64,000 nt of DNA from Microbacterium helvum (lineage in GTDB: Bacteria > Actinomycetota > Actinomycetes > Actinomycetales > Microbacteriaceae): contig NZ_JACXZS010000011.1 in NCBI RefSeq assembly GCF_014779795.1, positions 1-64,000 of the forward strand, written 5' to 3'. How positions within the stretch are numbered: the first letter of the stretch is position 1; each line of letters opens with the position of its first letter. The translations under genes and the position numbers were made by a program. Positions 25,617 to 33,227 of the stretch are shown here, in pieces. Below the pieces are notes generated by a model. That model saw nothing but the letters and a program-made list of their open reading frames with translations. It did no database searches and had not been told where the DNA came from.

Positions 25617-25645
25617 ACTATACGTCGGCCGACGCGCCGTGTCCA
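25617..25645 (-). promoter_or_regulatory. rpoBC promoter
   Basis: On the minus strand TGGACA (25645-25640) and TATAGT (25622-25617) are separated by 17 bp, close to the sigma-70-type consensus. The predicted start near 25610 gives a leader of about 155 nt before the TTG. The 303-bp gap between rpoB and the next gene otherwise holds only the opposing promoter and a hairpin. Confidence 0.75.
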
Positions 25646-25654
25646 GTCGAAATG

Positions 25655-25683
25655 TTGACGACTTTCGGATGCTGCGGTATAAG
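25655..25683 (+). promoter_or_regulatory. Strong divergent promoter-like sequence
   Basis: TTGACG and TATAAG are separated by exactly 17 bp on the plus strand, back to back with the rpoB promoter. No plus-strand gene follows until 26309. A transcript would meet the hairpin at 25714-25742 and then run antisense to the small secreted gene. Confidence 0.55.
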
Positions 25684-25713
25684 CCCGATTCTCGCAGGCT
25701 CCTCACAGCGAAA

Positions 25714-25742
25714 GGGCCGCCGCGCGGTGCGCGCGACGGCCC
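25714..25742 (-). terminator. Hairpin terminator of the small secreted-protein gene
   Basis: Arms 25714-25726 and 25730-25742 form a 13-bp stem with one G-T type mismatch and a 3-nt loop. On the minus strand TTT follows. It is placed 17 bp after the stop at 25759, and could also halt transcription from the opposing promoter. Confidence 0.65.
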
Positions 25743-25758
25743 CGACGAGTCGTGCGGT

Positions 25759-26109
25759 CTACTCCCCCATGTTGCCGCGGCACGCCATGCCGGGGTTGAA
25801 CCCCTCGACGAACTGCTTGGCGATGGGGTCGCTCTTGAACATGCCGAAGTTCTGCACGCCGTGGTAGCGGTCCTTGCCTCCGGGGCTCTGGTTGCCGCGC
25901 TGCGCGAAGACGTCGTCGCCCAGGCCCTCCGGGCCGGTCCCCTCGATGCTGTCCGCCGTGTCGAGCCCCGAGAACACGCACTCCGACGACGCGTGGTCCG
26001 GCGCGTGGACCTCGCCCCCGTTGCCGTTCACCTCTCCCGCGTTCGCCACGCCGGCCCCCGCGAACACCAGCCCCACTGCGAGTGCACAGCCCGCGACCAA
26101 TCGCTTCAT
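25759..26109 (-). CDS. Small secreted protein
   Basis: A protein of 116 residues. A signal peptide starts MKRLVAGCALAVGLVFAGAG and is probably cleaved after ANA. The mature part of about 90 residues is Gly- and Asn-rich with two Cys (SSECVFSG and GMACRG), which could form one disulphide. The ATG at 26109 is chosen over an upstream in-frame start because the signal peptide begins there and GGGGAA precedes it. TAGCTT about 60 nt upstream may be its -10. I do not recognise the family. Confidence 0.72.
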   Translation of the reverse strand: MKRLVAGCALAVGLVFAGAGVANAGEVNGNGGEVHAPDHASSECVFSGLDTADSIEGTGPEGLGDDVFAQRGNQSPGGKDRYHGVQNFGMFKSDPIAKQFVEGFNPGMACRGNMGE

Positions 26110-26257
26110 GCTTCCCCTGCTTCCCAGAAACGGGGGCGCCCCACGCGCCCCTCCCCGGCGCACAAGCTACGCCTGTGCGGCCCCGGCCGGAAGACCCCTC
26201 ACGTGCCGGCGACCGCGCGGGCGGCGGCATCCACCCGCTCCATCGCCCCGGGCGGGA

Positions 26258-26269
26258 TACATCGGTGTA
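26258..26269. promoter_or_regulatory. Imperfect TACA-n4-TGTA dyad upstream of the STAND gene
   Basis: TACATCGGTGTA pairs at 10 of 12 positions. It lies 40 bp before the GTG of the STAND NTPase gene, in the divergent gap that also serves the small secreted gene. It could be an operator, but is short enough to be chance. Confidence 0.25.
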
Positions 26270-26308
26270 CCGAAACCCGTGGCGTGACAGGCCCGGCAGG
26301 GCCATGAT

Positions 26309-28942
26309 GTGCACATGACTGGGGGACGATCCCCCGTGATCCGCACGCCCGACCAGCGGATCCGGGTGTTCGTGAGCTCGACCCTGCGCGAGCTCGCGGA
26401 GGAGCGTGAGGCGGTGAAGGCCGCCGTGGAGCGGCTGAGACTCGCGCCGGTGATGTTCGAGCTGGGGGCGCGTCCCCATCCGCCGAGGGAGCTGTACCGG
26501 TCGTATCTCGCGCAGAGCGACGTGTTCGTCGGCATCTACGGTGCGAGCTACGGCTGGGTGGCTCCCGGCGAGGACGTGTCGGGGCTCGAGGACGAGTACA
26601 ACCTCGCTCCGCCGGGGATGCCGAAGCTCATCTACGTCAAGGAGGGCGACGGGCGCGACGAGCGGCTCGGTGCGCTCATCGCGCGCATCCAGGCCGACGA
26701 CACCGCCGCGTATCTGCACTTCCGCTCGGCGGCCGACCTCGAGGATCAGGTGGCGTCGGATCTCGCGATGCTGCTCGCGGAGCGGTTCGACGAGTCGCGG
26801 ATGGATGCCGGTCCCGACGAGCCGACCGGCTCGCTGGCGGGCCGCGTACCGGTGCCGTACACCGCGACCATCGGCCGCGATCATGACATCGCCGCCGTGC
26901 GCACCCTGCTCGCGCGCGGCGCCGACCGGGTCGTGAGCCTGGTCGGACCCGGCGGGATCGGCAAGAGCCGCCTCGCGATCGAGACCGCGCGGGCATGCGA
27001 GGAGCTCTTTCCCGACGGCGTGTACTTCGTGCTGCTGGAGGGGGTGCTCGAGCCGGGGCTGCTGCTGCCGACGATCGCCTACCACCTGGGCATTCGCGAC
27101 AACGGCGAGGCGGCGCTCGAAGAGCGCATCGCGCACGCGCTGCAGGATCGTCGCGTGCTGCTGGTGCTCGACAACTTCGAGCAGATCGTGGATGCCGCAC
27201 CCGTCCTCGTGCGGCTGTACACGGTGGCGCCGGCCGCGACGTTCCTGGTGACGAGCCGGATCGTGCTGCGCATCCGCGGCGAGCGCGTGTACGAGGTGCC
27301 GCCGCTGCCGACACCGCGCGACGACCTGCCCGCGAGCCTCGACCCCGCGACGCGGACCGCCGCGGTGGCGCTGTTCGTGGATCGCGCCAAGGCGATCGAC
27401 CCCGGCTTCGACGTGACCCCCGGCAACGCCGCCGACCTCGCCGAGATCTGCCGTGCACTGGAGGGACTGCCGCTGGCGATCGAGCTCGCCGCCGCGAAGG
27501 TGCGGATCCTCAGTCCGGCCGGCATCGCCGAGCGGCTGGGGCAGAGCCTGCCGCTGCTGACGGCGGCGGTGCGCGACCTTCCCGAGCGGCATCGGACGAT
27601 GCGGGCGACCATCGACTGGAGCGTGAGCCTGCTGCCCGAGGTGCAGCGCGACCTGCTCGAAGACCTCGGCGTGTTCGCGACGCGGTTCACACTCGACGCG
27701 GTCGAGGCGCTCGGGCACGGGCGCTCCTGGGACGGTCAGGCGATCGACGCCCTCGCCGCGCTGGTGGACGGCTCGCTCGTCAAGCAGTACGAGCTCGGCG
27801 GCCGCCGCGTGTTCTCGCTGCTGGCGATCGTGCGCGAGTACGCGCTCGGCCGCCTCAAGGAGCGCGGCGAGGCCGTGCGCGTGCGGCGTGCCCACGCCGA
27901 CTACTACTGCGCGCTGGTGCGCCGCATCGCGCCCGATCTCGACGGTCCCGGGCAGGCCGAGGCCGTCGCGCGGCTCGGACTGGAGCTGCCGAACCTGCGC
28001 GCCGCGGTGCGGCACCTGGTGCACACCGACCGGCTGGACGACGCCGGCGACTTCGCGTGGAGCCTCCTCATCTACTGGTGGATCTCGGGCTTCTTCGCCG
28101 AGGTGCGGGTGTGGATGCTGGAGCTCCTGGAGAAGCAGCACGATGTGCCGATCACGCCGCACACGCGGGCCATCGGGTGGTTCTTCGCACTGTGGGGCGA
28201 GATGTGGCAGCGCCCATCGGAGCAGGTGGTGGCGGGCCTGGGCGAGTGCGTGCGACTGTTCACGGAGTCGGGCGACCCGGATGCCGCGGCCATGGCGCTG
28301 GCGGCACGCGCGACGGCGCGCGTGCAGTTCTCGGACCTCGACTCCGACAAGGCCGAGACCGAGCTGCGCGAGGCGGTGGTGCGGCTGCGCGAGCAGGGCA
28401 ATGCGTGGGCCGAGGCGATCACCGAGGTCTCGCTCGGACGCCTGGCGTGGGTGCGGGGCGCCACCGACGACGCCCTCACGCACTTCGACCGGGCGACGGC
28501 GGTCGCTCAGGAGCACGGCGACCTCTTCACGACGTCGGTCGCCGGCAATCTGCGCTCGCGCCTGAATTTTCAGCTCGGGCACCTCGAGACCGCCGAGGAC
28601 GAGTTCGTGCGCACGCTCGTGATGTCGGTGCGCCTGCACTACGACGAGGGCATCGCCTACGGACTCGAGGGCGTATGCGCGGTCGCTGCCGCGCACGGCG
28701 AGGCGTGGCGGGCGGCGGCGCTCGCGGTGGCGGCGGGCGAGATCCGCCGGCGCATCGGCATCTTCGACGTCGAGGCCTTCACGGTGCACACGCCGTACCT
28801 CGAGATCCTGCGCGGCCGCGACCCGGCGAGCGTCGCCGCGGGCGAGGCCGCCGGTGCCGAACTGTCGCTCGCCGAGGCGGTGCGGCTCGCTCTCCCGGAC
28901 CACGAGCACGATGCCGTGGCCGCGATCCTGCAGGCCTGGTAG
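26309..28942 (+). CDS. DUF4062-STAND NTPase with C-terminal helical repeats
   Basis: A protein of 877 residues. Residues about 18-110 match DUF4062 (IRVFVSSTLRELAEEREAV, then QSDVFVGIYGASYGW), a Rossmann-like domain that precedes STAND ATPases in bacteria and animals. Next comes an NB-ARC-type NTPase: Walker A GPGGIGKSRLAIE near 213, Walker B RVLLVLDNFEQI near 283, sensor FLVTSR, and the helical signature LEGLPLAIELAA near 385. The last 400 residues are helical, TPR-like. No DNA-binding effector domain is present, unlike AfsR regulators. GTG at 26309 follows AGGG by seven nt; ATG at 26315 is an alternative. Likely a ligand-triggered signalling ATPase, possibly defensive. It stands alone. Confidence 0.85.
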   Translation: MHMTGGRSPVIRTPDQRIRVFVSSTLRELAEEREAVKAAVERLRLAPVMFELGARPHPPRELYRSYLAQSDVFVGIYGASYGWVAPGEDVSGLEDEYNLAPPGMPKLIYVKEGDGRDERLGALIARIQADDTAAYLHFRSAADLEDQVASDLAMLLAERFDESRMDAGPDEPTGSLAGRVPVPYTATIGRDHDIAAVRTLLARGADRVVSLVGPGGIGKSRLAIETARACEELFPDGVYFVLLEGVLEPGLLLPTIAYHLGIRDNGEAALEERIAHALQDRRVLLVLDNFEQIVDAAPVLVRLYTVAPAATFLVTSRIVLRIRGERVYEVPPLPTPRDDLPASLDPATRTAAVALFVDRAKAIDPGFDVTPGNAADLAEICRALEGLPLAIELAAAKVRILSPAGIAERLGQSLPLLTAAVRDLPERHRTMRATIDWSVSLLPEVQRDLLEDLGVFATRFTLDAVEALGHGRSWDGQAIDALAALVDGSLVKQYELGGRRVFSLLAIVREYALGRLKERGEAVRVRRAHADYYCALVRRIAPDLDGPGQAEAVARLGLELPNLRAAVRHLVHTDRLDDAGDFAWSLLIYWWISGFFAEVRVWMLELLEKQHDVPITPHTRAIGWFFALWGEMWQRPSEQVVAGLGECVRLFTESGDPDAAAMALAARATARVQFSDLDSDKAETELREAVVRLREQGNAWAEAITEVSLGRLAWVRGATDDALTHFDRATAVAQEHGDLFTTSVAGNLRSRLNFQLGHLETAEDEFVRTLVMSVRLHYDEGIAYGLEGVCAVAAAHGEAWRAAALAVAAGEIRRRIGIFDVEAFTVHTPYLEILRGRDPASVAAGEAAGAELSLAEAVRLALPDHEHDAVAAILQAW

Positions 28943-28982
28943 CGGGCTCGGGACGATCGGGCGGCCGCTCCTGGCGCACGCT

Positions 28983-29052
28983 CAACAGGTCAACCGCGCC
29001 TCCACATGACCTGCAGCGTGGGATTTCCGGCGGAAGCGCGGTTGACCTGTTG
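28983..29052. repeat. 70-bp inverted repeat after the STAND gene
   Basis: Two perfect 17-bp arms (28983-28999 CAACAGGTCAACCGCGC; 29036-29052) enclose a 36-nt loop that itself contains small dyads such as TTCCGGCGGAA. It lies between convergent gene ends at 28942 and 29098. It may act as a bidirectional terminator. Confidence 0.85.
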
Positions 29053-29097
29053 GCGGGGTGGGCGGAATCCGCGGCGGCAGAGCCGACGATGACGAGG

Positions 29098-30726
29098 TCA
29101 GGCGTGGCGGAAGCGGATGCGGGTGCCCGGGCGAGCCTGCGCGACGAGGTCGAGCGAGGTGTCGGTCAGCACCGCGATGACCGGGTAGCCGCCGGTCACC
29201 GGACCGTCGGCGAGCAGGATCGTCGGGCGGCCGGACGGCGGCACCTGGAGGGCGCCGGGCACCATGCCCTCGCTCGGCAGCTCGTCGGTGCGCGTGCGGG
29301 CGAGCTCCGGACCGTCCAGGCGCGCACCGACGCGGTCGGCGGCCCCCGAGACCGTCCACACCGCGTCGAACAGCGCGGTGCTCGCGGCGAACCAGTCGGC
29401 GCGCGGTCCCGGAGCGAGGGCGAGCTCGAGCTCGTCGTCGTGCGGGGCGCCCCACGACTGCGGCGGTGCGACCGGGATGGGCGTCGGCGGCGCGTCGCCC
29501 ACGAGGACGCGATCGCCCGCCCGCAGCGCCGCCGGGCCGAGGCCGGCGAGCAGGTCGGTCGCCTTCGAGCCCAGCGCGTCCGGGGCGTCGATGCCGCCGC
29601 GCACCGCGAGGTACGCGCGCGCGCCATGCGCGAACCAGTCGAGGTGCAGTTCGGCACCGGCCGGCCACGCGTGCGCCTCGTACGGGTCGACCGCGTGCCC
29701 GTCAAGGCGCAGCGGACCCCACGCCCCGGCAACCGCGAACCACAGGTCCGCCTCGGCGACGGCACGCAGTCCGCCCATCGTCACCTCGATCGCGGCCCAG
29801 CCCTCGGGGTTGCCCACGAGCCGGTTGGCCGTGCGCAGCGCGGTGCGGTCGAGCGCCCCCGACACGGCCACGCCGATCGAGGCGGCGCCCGGCCGCCCCA
29901 GGTCCTGCACCGTGGACAGCAGCCCGGGCTCGATGACGCGCAGGGCCGCCCGGCTCGTTGGCGTGACGGCATCCTGCACGTGATCGCCATCCCCCTCGCC
30001 GAGATCTCCTGATCTCGCGAAGGCAGGACGATCCTGCGCAGAACGTCCTGCGTCGGCGATATCTCCTGATCTCGGCGACGGCAGAGGTGCCGAGCGCCCA
30101 GCATCTGCAGAGGGGCGGAACCTCACGCGAGCGCCGGGCGCCAGGAGAGCGGGCCCCGCCGCGGCCGGATCGAAGAGGGTGGCCGATGTCGTGCCGATCA
30201 GCCGCCAGCCGCCCGGGGTGTCACGCGGGTACGCGCCCGAGAAGACACCCGCGAGGCCGACGGAGCCGGCCGGCACGCGCGTGCGCGGCGACTCCAGCCG
30301 CGGCACGTCGTACGGCCAGTCCTCGCTGATCAGGTAGCCGAAGCCCGGCGCGAAGCCGGTGAACGCGACGCGCCACTCGGCCTCGGCGTGACGACGCGCG
30401 AGCTCATCGGCCGTCACGCCGAGAAGCCGTGCGGTGTCATCCAGGTCGGCGCCGTCGTAGTCGATGTCGAGCTCGACGAGCGGTCCCGCGGCGGCGGTGC
30501 CGGGCTTCGCGTCTGCGGCGGCGCGCAGCGCCCACGAGCGCGCGGCGGCCAGCGGCAGCGCCCGAGGATCCACGCGCACCAGCACGGTCCGGGCCGCGGG
30601 CACGAGGTCGGTGACGCCGTCGGGCCGGGTGGCGTCGAGCGCCGCATGCGCCGCCAGCACCTCATCGAGCCCGTCGACCTCGACGAGGAACGCGCGTTCG
30701 CCCATCGGCAGTGCCCGCGCGGTCAC
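29098..30726 (-). CDS. 5-oxoprolinase subunits B and C fused (KipI-KipA type)
   Basis: A protein of 542 residues. The N-terminal half (about 1-205) is PxpB/KipI-like, with FTGFAPGFGYLISEDWPYDVPRL split as FTGFAPGFGYL and the AGSVGLAGVFSGAYP block. The C-terminal half (about 260-542) is PxpC/KipA-like: GLLSTVQDLGRPGAASIGV, then GALDRTALRTANRLVGN, ending in the biotin-dependent-carboxylase-like fold. With PxpA it converts 5-oxoproline and ATP to glutamate. The GTG at 30726 overlaps the pxpA stop (GTGA). The interdomain linker contains an in-frame 81-bp palindromic element. In many bacteria the two parts are separate genes, so the fusion is notable but known in the family. Confidence 0.9.
   Translation of the reverse strand: MTARALPMGERAFLVEVDGLDEVLAAHAALDATRPDGVTDLVPAARTVLVRVDPRALPLAAARSWALRAAADAKPGTAAAGPLVELDIDYDGADLDDTARLLGVTADELARRHAEAEWRVAFTGFAPGFGYLISEDWPYDVPRLESPRTRVPAGSVGLAGVFSGAYPRDTPGGWRLIGTTSATLFDPAAAGPALLAPGARVRFRPSADAGRSAPLPSPRSGDIADAGRSAQDRPAFARSGDLGEGDGDHVQDAVTPTSRAALRVIEPGLLSTVQDLGRPGAASIGVAVSGALDRTALRTANRLVGNPEGWAAIEVTMGGLRAVAEADLWFAVAGAWGPLRLDGHAVDPYEAHAWPAGAELHLDWFAHGARAYLAVRGGIDAPDALGSKATDLLAGLGPAALRAGDRVLVGDAPPTPIPVAPPQSWGAPHDDELELALAPGPRADWFAASTALFDAVWTVSGAADRVGARLDGPELARTRTDELPSEGMVPGALQVPPSGRPTILLADGPVTGGYPVIAVLTDTSLDLVAQARPGTRIRFRHA
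29997..30077. repeat. 81-bp palindromic element inside the pxpBC linker
   Basis: Terminal inverted repeats of 10 bp (CGCCGAGATC at 29997-30006; GATCTCGGCG at 30068-30077) and an inner dyad (GCAGGACG 30023-30030; CGTCCTGC 30044-30051). A 14-bp direct repeat ATCTCCTGATCTCG occurs at 30004 and 30061. The length is 27 codons exactly, so the reading frame is kept. Confidence 0.8.
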
Positions 30727-31478
30727 CACGGCGCCCGCACCTCCACGCCGGCGGCGTCCAGCGCGGTGCGCACGGCGCGGGCCATGGCCACCGCCGACGG
30801 CGAGTCGCCGTGCACGCACAGCGACGCGGCTTCGGCCGCGACCACCGCCCCGTCGACGGCCTCGACCACGCCGTCCAGGGCCAGCCGCACCGCCCGCGCC
30901 GCGACGAGCTCCGGGTCGTCGAGCAGCGCCCCCGGCCGGGTGCGGGGTACGAGACCGCCCTCGGGCAGGTAGCCGCGATCGAGGAACGCCTCGCGCACGA
31001 ACGGAAGACCCGTGGATGCCGCCGACCGCTCGATCTCGCCCGGCAGGCCGAGCACGGGAAGCGGCCGGCCGAGACGGTCGGCGAGCGCGGCGACGGCGGA
31101 GACCACCGCGTCCGCCTGGGTGCGGTCGGAGATCACCGCGTGGTAGAGCGCACCGTGTGGCTTGACGTAGCGGATGTCGGCGCCGGCGGCGAGGAGTGAG
31201 GCGAGCTGCGCGGCGACGGCGGCGCCGAGGTCGGCAGGGTCCATCGTCATCGCCACGCGACCGAAGTTCGCGGGATCGGGGTACGAGGGGTGGGCGCCGA
31301 CCGCCACCCCGAACCGCGCGGCCCGGGCCACCGCGTCGCGCATGGATGCGGCATCCCCCGCGTGTCCGCCGCACGCGACGTTCGCACTCGAGATCACCGC
31401 GAACATCGCCTCGTCGTCGGCGGTCGGCACCCCGTCGACGGTCTCGCCCAGGTCCGCGTTGAGGTCGATCGACGCCAT
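30723..31478 (-). CDS. pxpA: 5-oxoprolinase subunit A (LamB/YcsF family)
   Basis: A protein of 251 residues, the family length. Signature stretches are IDLNADLGE at the N-terminus, SSANVACGGHAGD near residue 31, VGAHPSYPD near 60, YVKPHGALYH near 105 and SLCVHGDSPSAV near 220. It acts with the PxpB/PxpC fusion encoded immediately downstream (GTGA overlap) to cleave 5-oxoproline, a damaged form of glutamine or glutamate. TACCGT six nt upstream of the ATG suggests a leaderless transcript; GGAGG is also present but only one nt from the start. Confidence 0.93.
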   Translation of the reverse strand: MASIDLNADLGETVDGVPTADDEAMFAVISSANVACGGHAGDAASMRDAVARAARFGVAVGAHPSYPDPANFGRVAMTMDPADLGAAVAAQLASLLAAGADIRYVKPHGALYHAVISDRTQADAVVSAVAALADRLGRPLPVLGLPGEIERSAASTGLPFVREAFLDRGYLPEGGLVPRTRPGALLDDPELVAARAVRLALDGVVEAVDGAVVAAEAASLCVHGDSPSAVAMARAVRTALDAAGVEVRAPW

Positions 31479-31484
31479 GCCTCC

Positions 31485-31490
31485 ACGGTA
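31485..31490 (-). promoter_or_regulatory. Leaderless-type -10 box TACCGT before pxpA
   Basis: TACCGT on the minus strand ends six nt before the pxpA ATG, so the mRNA probably begins at or near the A of the start codon. Confidence 0.5.
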
Positions 31491-31547
31491 CTGCGGCCGC
31501 GCCCGCCCCAGTCGGCGCCCGGATCAGGCGGGCCGACGCCGCGCCGC

Positions 31548-32582
31548 CTATCGCCGCAGCCAGACCGAGTATTCGATGACGGAGTCCTTCGGCACGTCGA
31601 TGCGGCCCGAGTCTCCTCGATAGACGATGTCGGCCGCGATGATCTCACGCGAGTCCGCATCGAGTACGACGGTCGCCGAGAAGTCCGGCCGGTCGGTCGA
31701 CGCCACCTGCAGCGCGATCCCCTCGCGCCCGAAGCGGTCGGTGACGTGACCGAGGACGCGGAGTCCGCCGGCGTCCCTCAGCAGCTCGAGCGCGGCCGCC
31801 TGCTGCGCCGGCGACAGGCTCCACTCGTCGCGCAGTGCGCTCACCGCGCCCCAGACGGCGAGCGCGTCGGCGTCCGGCGCGAGCCCGGTGCGCTCCGCGA
31901 AGTACGCCCGCAGTGCAGCGGGGTCTGCGGGCGGCTCGTCGGGGAAGTACCCGTAGCGTCCCGCCTCCGAGCGGGGGCCGACGATCGGCTGCCCCTCGGT
32001 CGGCGCGTCGCCGGCGGGGGCGACGATCCGCCCGTCGCTCGTCACCGAGTACGGGGCGCCCGCGGTCGCCTCGAGCTGTCCCGTGCCGTCGGAGTTCCAC
32101 ACCCAGCGCTGCCACTCCGGCACGATGACCGGATCGTCCGAGCCGTCCTCGCGCAGCGCCCACCGCACCACTTCGGCGTCGCGACCGGCGACGCGCTCGG
32201 GGGCAGAGCGCAGGACCGAGATGGATGCCGCCAGCACGTCGTCGATGCTCTGATCGAGGTGCTCGACGACCAGCAGCGGGGGCGTCTGCGCATACGCGGG
32301 CGCGGCGGTGAGGGACGCGATCCCCAGCGCGCCGGCGACGACGATCGCCACGACGGCCAGCGCGCCGCTCCAGCGCAGCGCCGGGCGGGCGGACGTGCGA
32401 CGGGCCGCAGCGAACGCGGCTCGGAGCCGGTCGACGGGGCCGGCGCTCGTCCTCTGCGGAGAGGCCGCCATGATGGCGTGCAGCCGAGCCCTGTCGGCGG
32501 GGCCGGGAGTCGTGTCGAGCGGGGTGCGCGCGGGGTCGGCCGACCGCAGCAGCGCGTCGAACTCATCGTCAGTCAAGGGCAT
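31548..32582 (-). CDS. CU044_5270-like membrane protein, probable anti-sigma partner
   Basis: A protein of 344 residues. An N-terminal cytoplasmic part of about 65 residues starts MPLTDDEFDALLRSADP. One membrane helix follows (ALRWSGALAVVAIVVAGALG, residues about 66-90), then an extracytoplasmic domain of about 250 residues. This plan, and the 14-bp overlap with an ECF sigma gene upstream, match CU044_5270-type proteins thought to act as anti-sigma factors or sensors. No zinc-binding ZAS motif is visible. The ATG at 32582 is chosen because the upstream extension is out of frame with sense sequence and lies wholly inside the sigma gene. Confidence 0.78.
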   Translation of the reverse strand: MPLTDDEFDALLRSADPARTPLDTTPGPADRARLHAIMAASPQRTSAGPVDRLRAAFAAARRTSARPALRWSGALAVVAIVVAGALGIASLTAAPAYAQTPPLLVVEHLDQSIDDVLAASISVLRSAPERVAGRDAEVVRWALREDGSDDPVIVPEWQRWVWNSDGTGQLEATAGAPYSVTSDGRIVAPAGDAPTEGQPIVGPRSEAGRYGYFPDEPPADPAALRAYFAERTGLAPDADALAVWGAVSALRDEWSLSPAQQAAALELLRDAGGLRVLGHVTDRFGREGIALQVASTDRPDFSATVVLDADSREIIAADIVYRGDSGRIDVPKDSVIEYSVWLRR

Positions 32583-33123
32583 ACGACACCACCCCTCCGT
32601 GTCCGGCCGGACGTGCCTCCGGCGGGACGCGATCCTGCGAGCCTGTGGGTTCGGCAGGCTCCTCCAGCAGGGCCCGCAGCGCCGCGCGCGCACGGCTGAG
32701 ACGCTTCCAGGCAGCGGCGGTGCGGCATCCGATCGCCTCGGCGATCTCGTCGGCCGACAGTCCGTCCCAGTAGAACAGCTCGAGCACCTCGCGGTCGTCG
32801 TCCTTCAGTGCGGTCATCGCGACGCGAAGCTCGACGTGCGCGAAGGACTCGTCGGAGCGGGGGATCGCCGCGAGGGCCGCGAGCCCCGTCCGCTCGGTGT
32901 CGCGGCGACGGTAGGTGTCGCCGACGAGGTTGCGTGCCGTCTGCAGCAGCCACGGACGCCGGTAGGGCGCGGTCGGATCGAACCGGCGCCACGCGATCTC
33001 GAAGCAGTCCATGGTCAGCTCACGCGCGCGTTCGCGATCGTCGACACGTCGCTCGACATACCGCAGCACGGCGGCGTGATGTTCGGTGAAGAGCGCCTCG
33101 AAGGCGGCACGACGATCGTCCAC
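32569..33123 (-). CDS. ECF-type RNA polymerase sigma factor
   Basis: A protein of 184 residues. Sigma region 2 spans about residues 8-75 (AFEALFTEHHAAVLRYVERR, then YRRPWLLQTARNLVGD). Sigma region 4 spans about 105-155 with helix-turn-helix LSADEIAEAIGCRTAAAWKR. No region 3 is present, as expected for the ECF group. The start is GTG at 33123 close behind GGGAGG. It overlaps its probable anti-sigma gene. A bipartite motif 46 nt upstream is repeated in front of the neighbouring export operon, suggesting autoregulation and a small regulon. Confidence 0.93.
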   Translation of the reverse strand: MDDRRAAFEALFTEHHAAVLRYVERRVDDRERARELTMDCFEIAWRRFDPTAPYRRPWLLQTARNLVGDTYRRRDTERTGLAALAAIPRSDESFAHVELRVAMTALKDDDREVLELFYWDGLSADEIAEAIGCRTAAAWKRLSRARAALRALLEEPAEPTGSQDRVPPEARPAGHGGVVSYALD

Positions 33124-33169
33124 CCGCCTCCCTTCGTTCCGCGCAGCGCCCGCACCGGCGCCGTCGTGA

Positions 33170-33198
33170 TCAAGGTTGGACGGCGACCGGAATCCTGA
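33170..33198 (-). promoter_or_regulatory. Candidate ECF promoter of the sigma operon
   Basis: On the minus strand TCAGGAT, one base, CCGG, eight bases, CAACCTTGA. The motif ends 46 nt before the sigma GTG. The same elements with identical internal spacing stand 47 nt before the export operon at 37322, which makes them the likely target of the encoded sigma factor. Confidence 0.65.
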
Positions 33199-33227
33199 CC
33201 GCGGGATGCCGTCATCTTCTCAGGACC

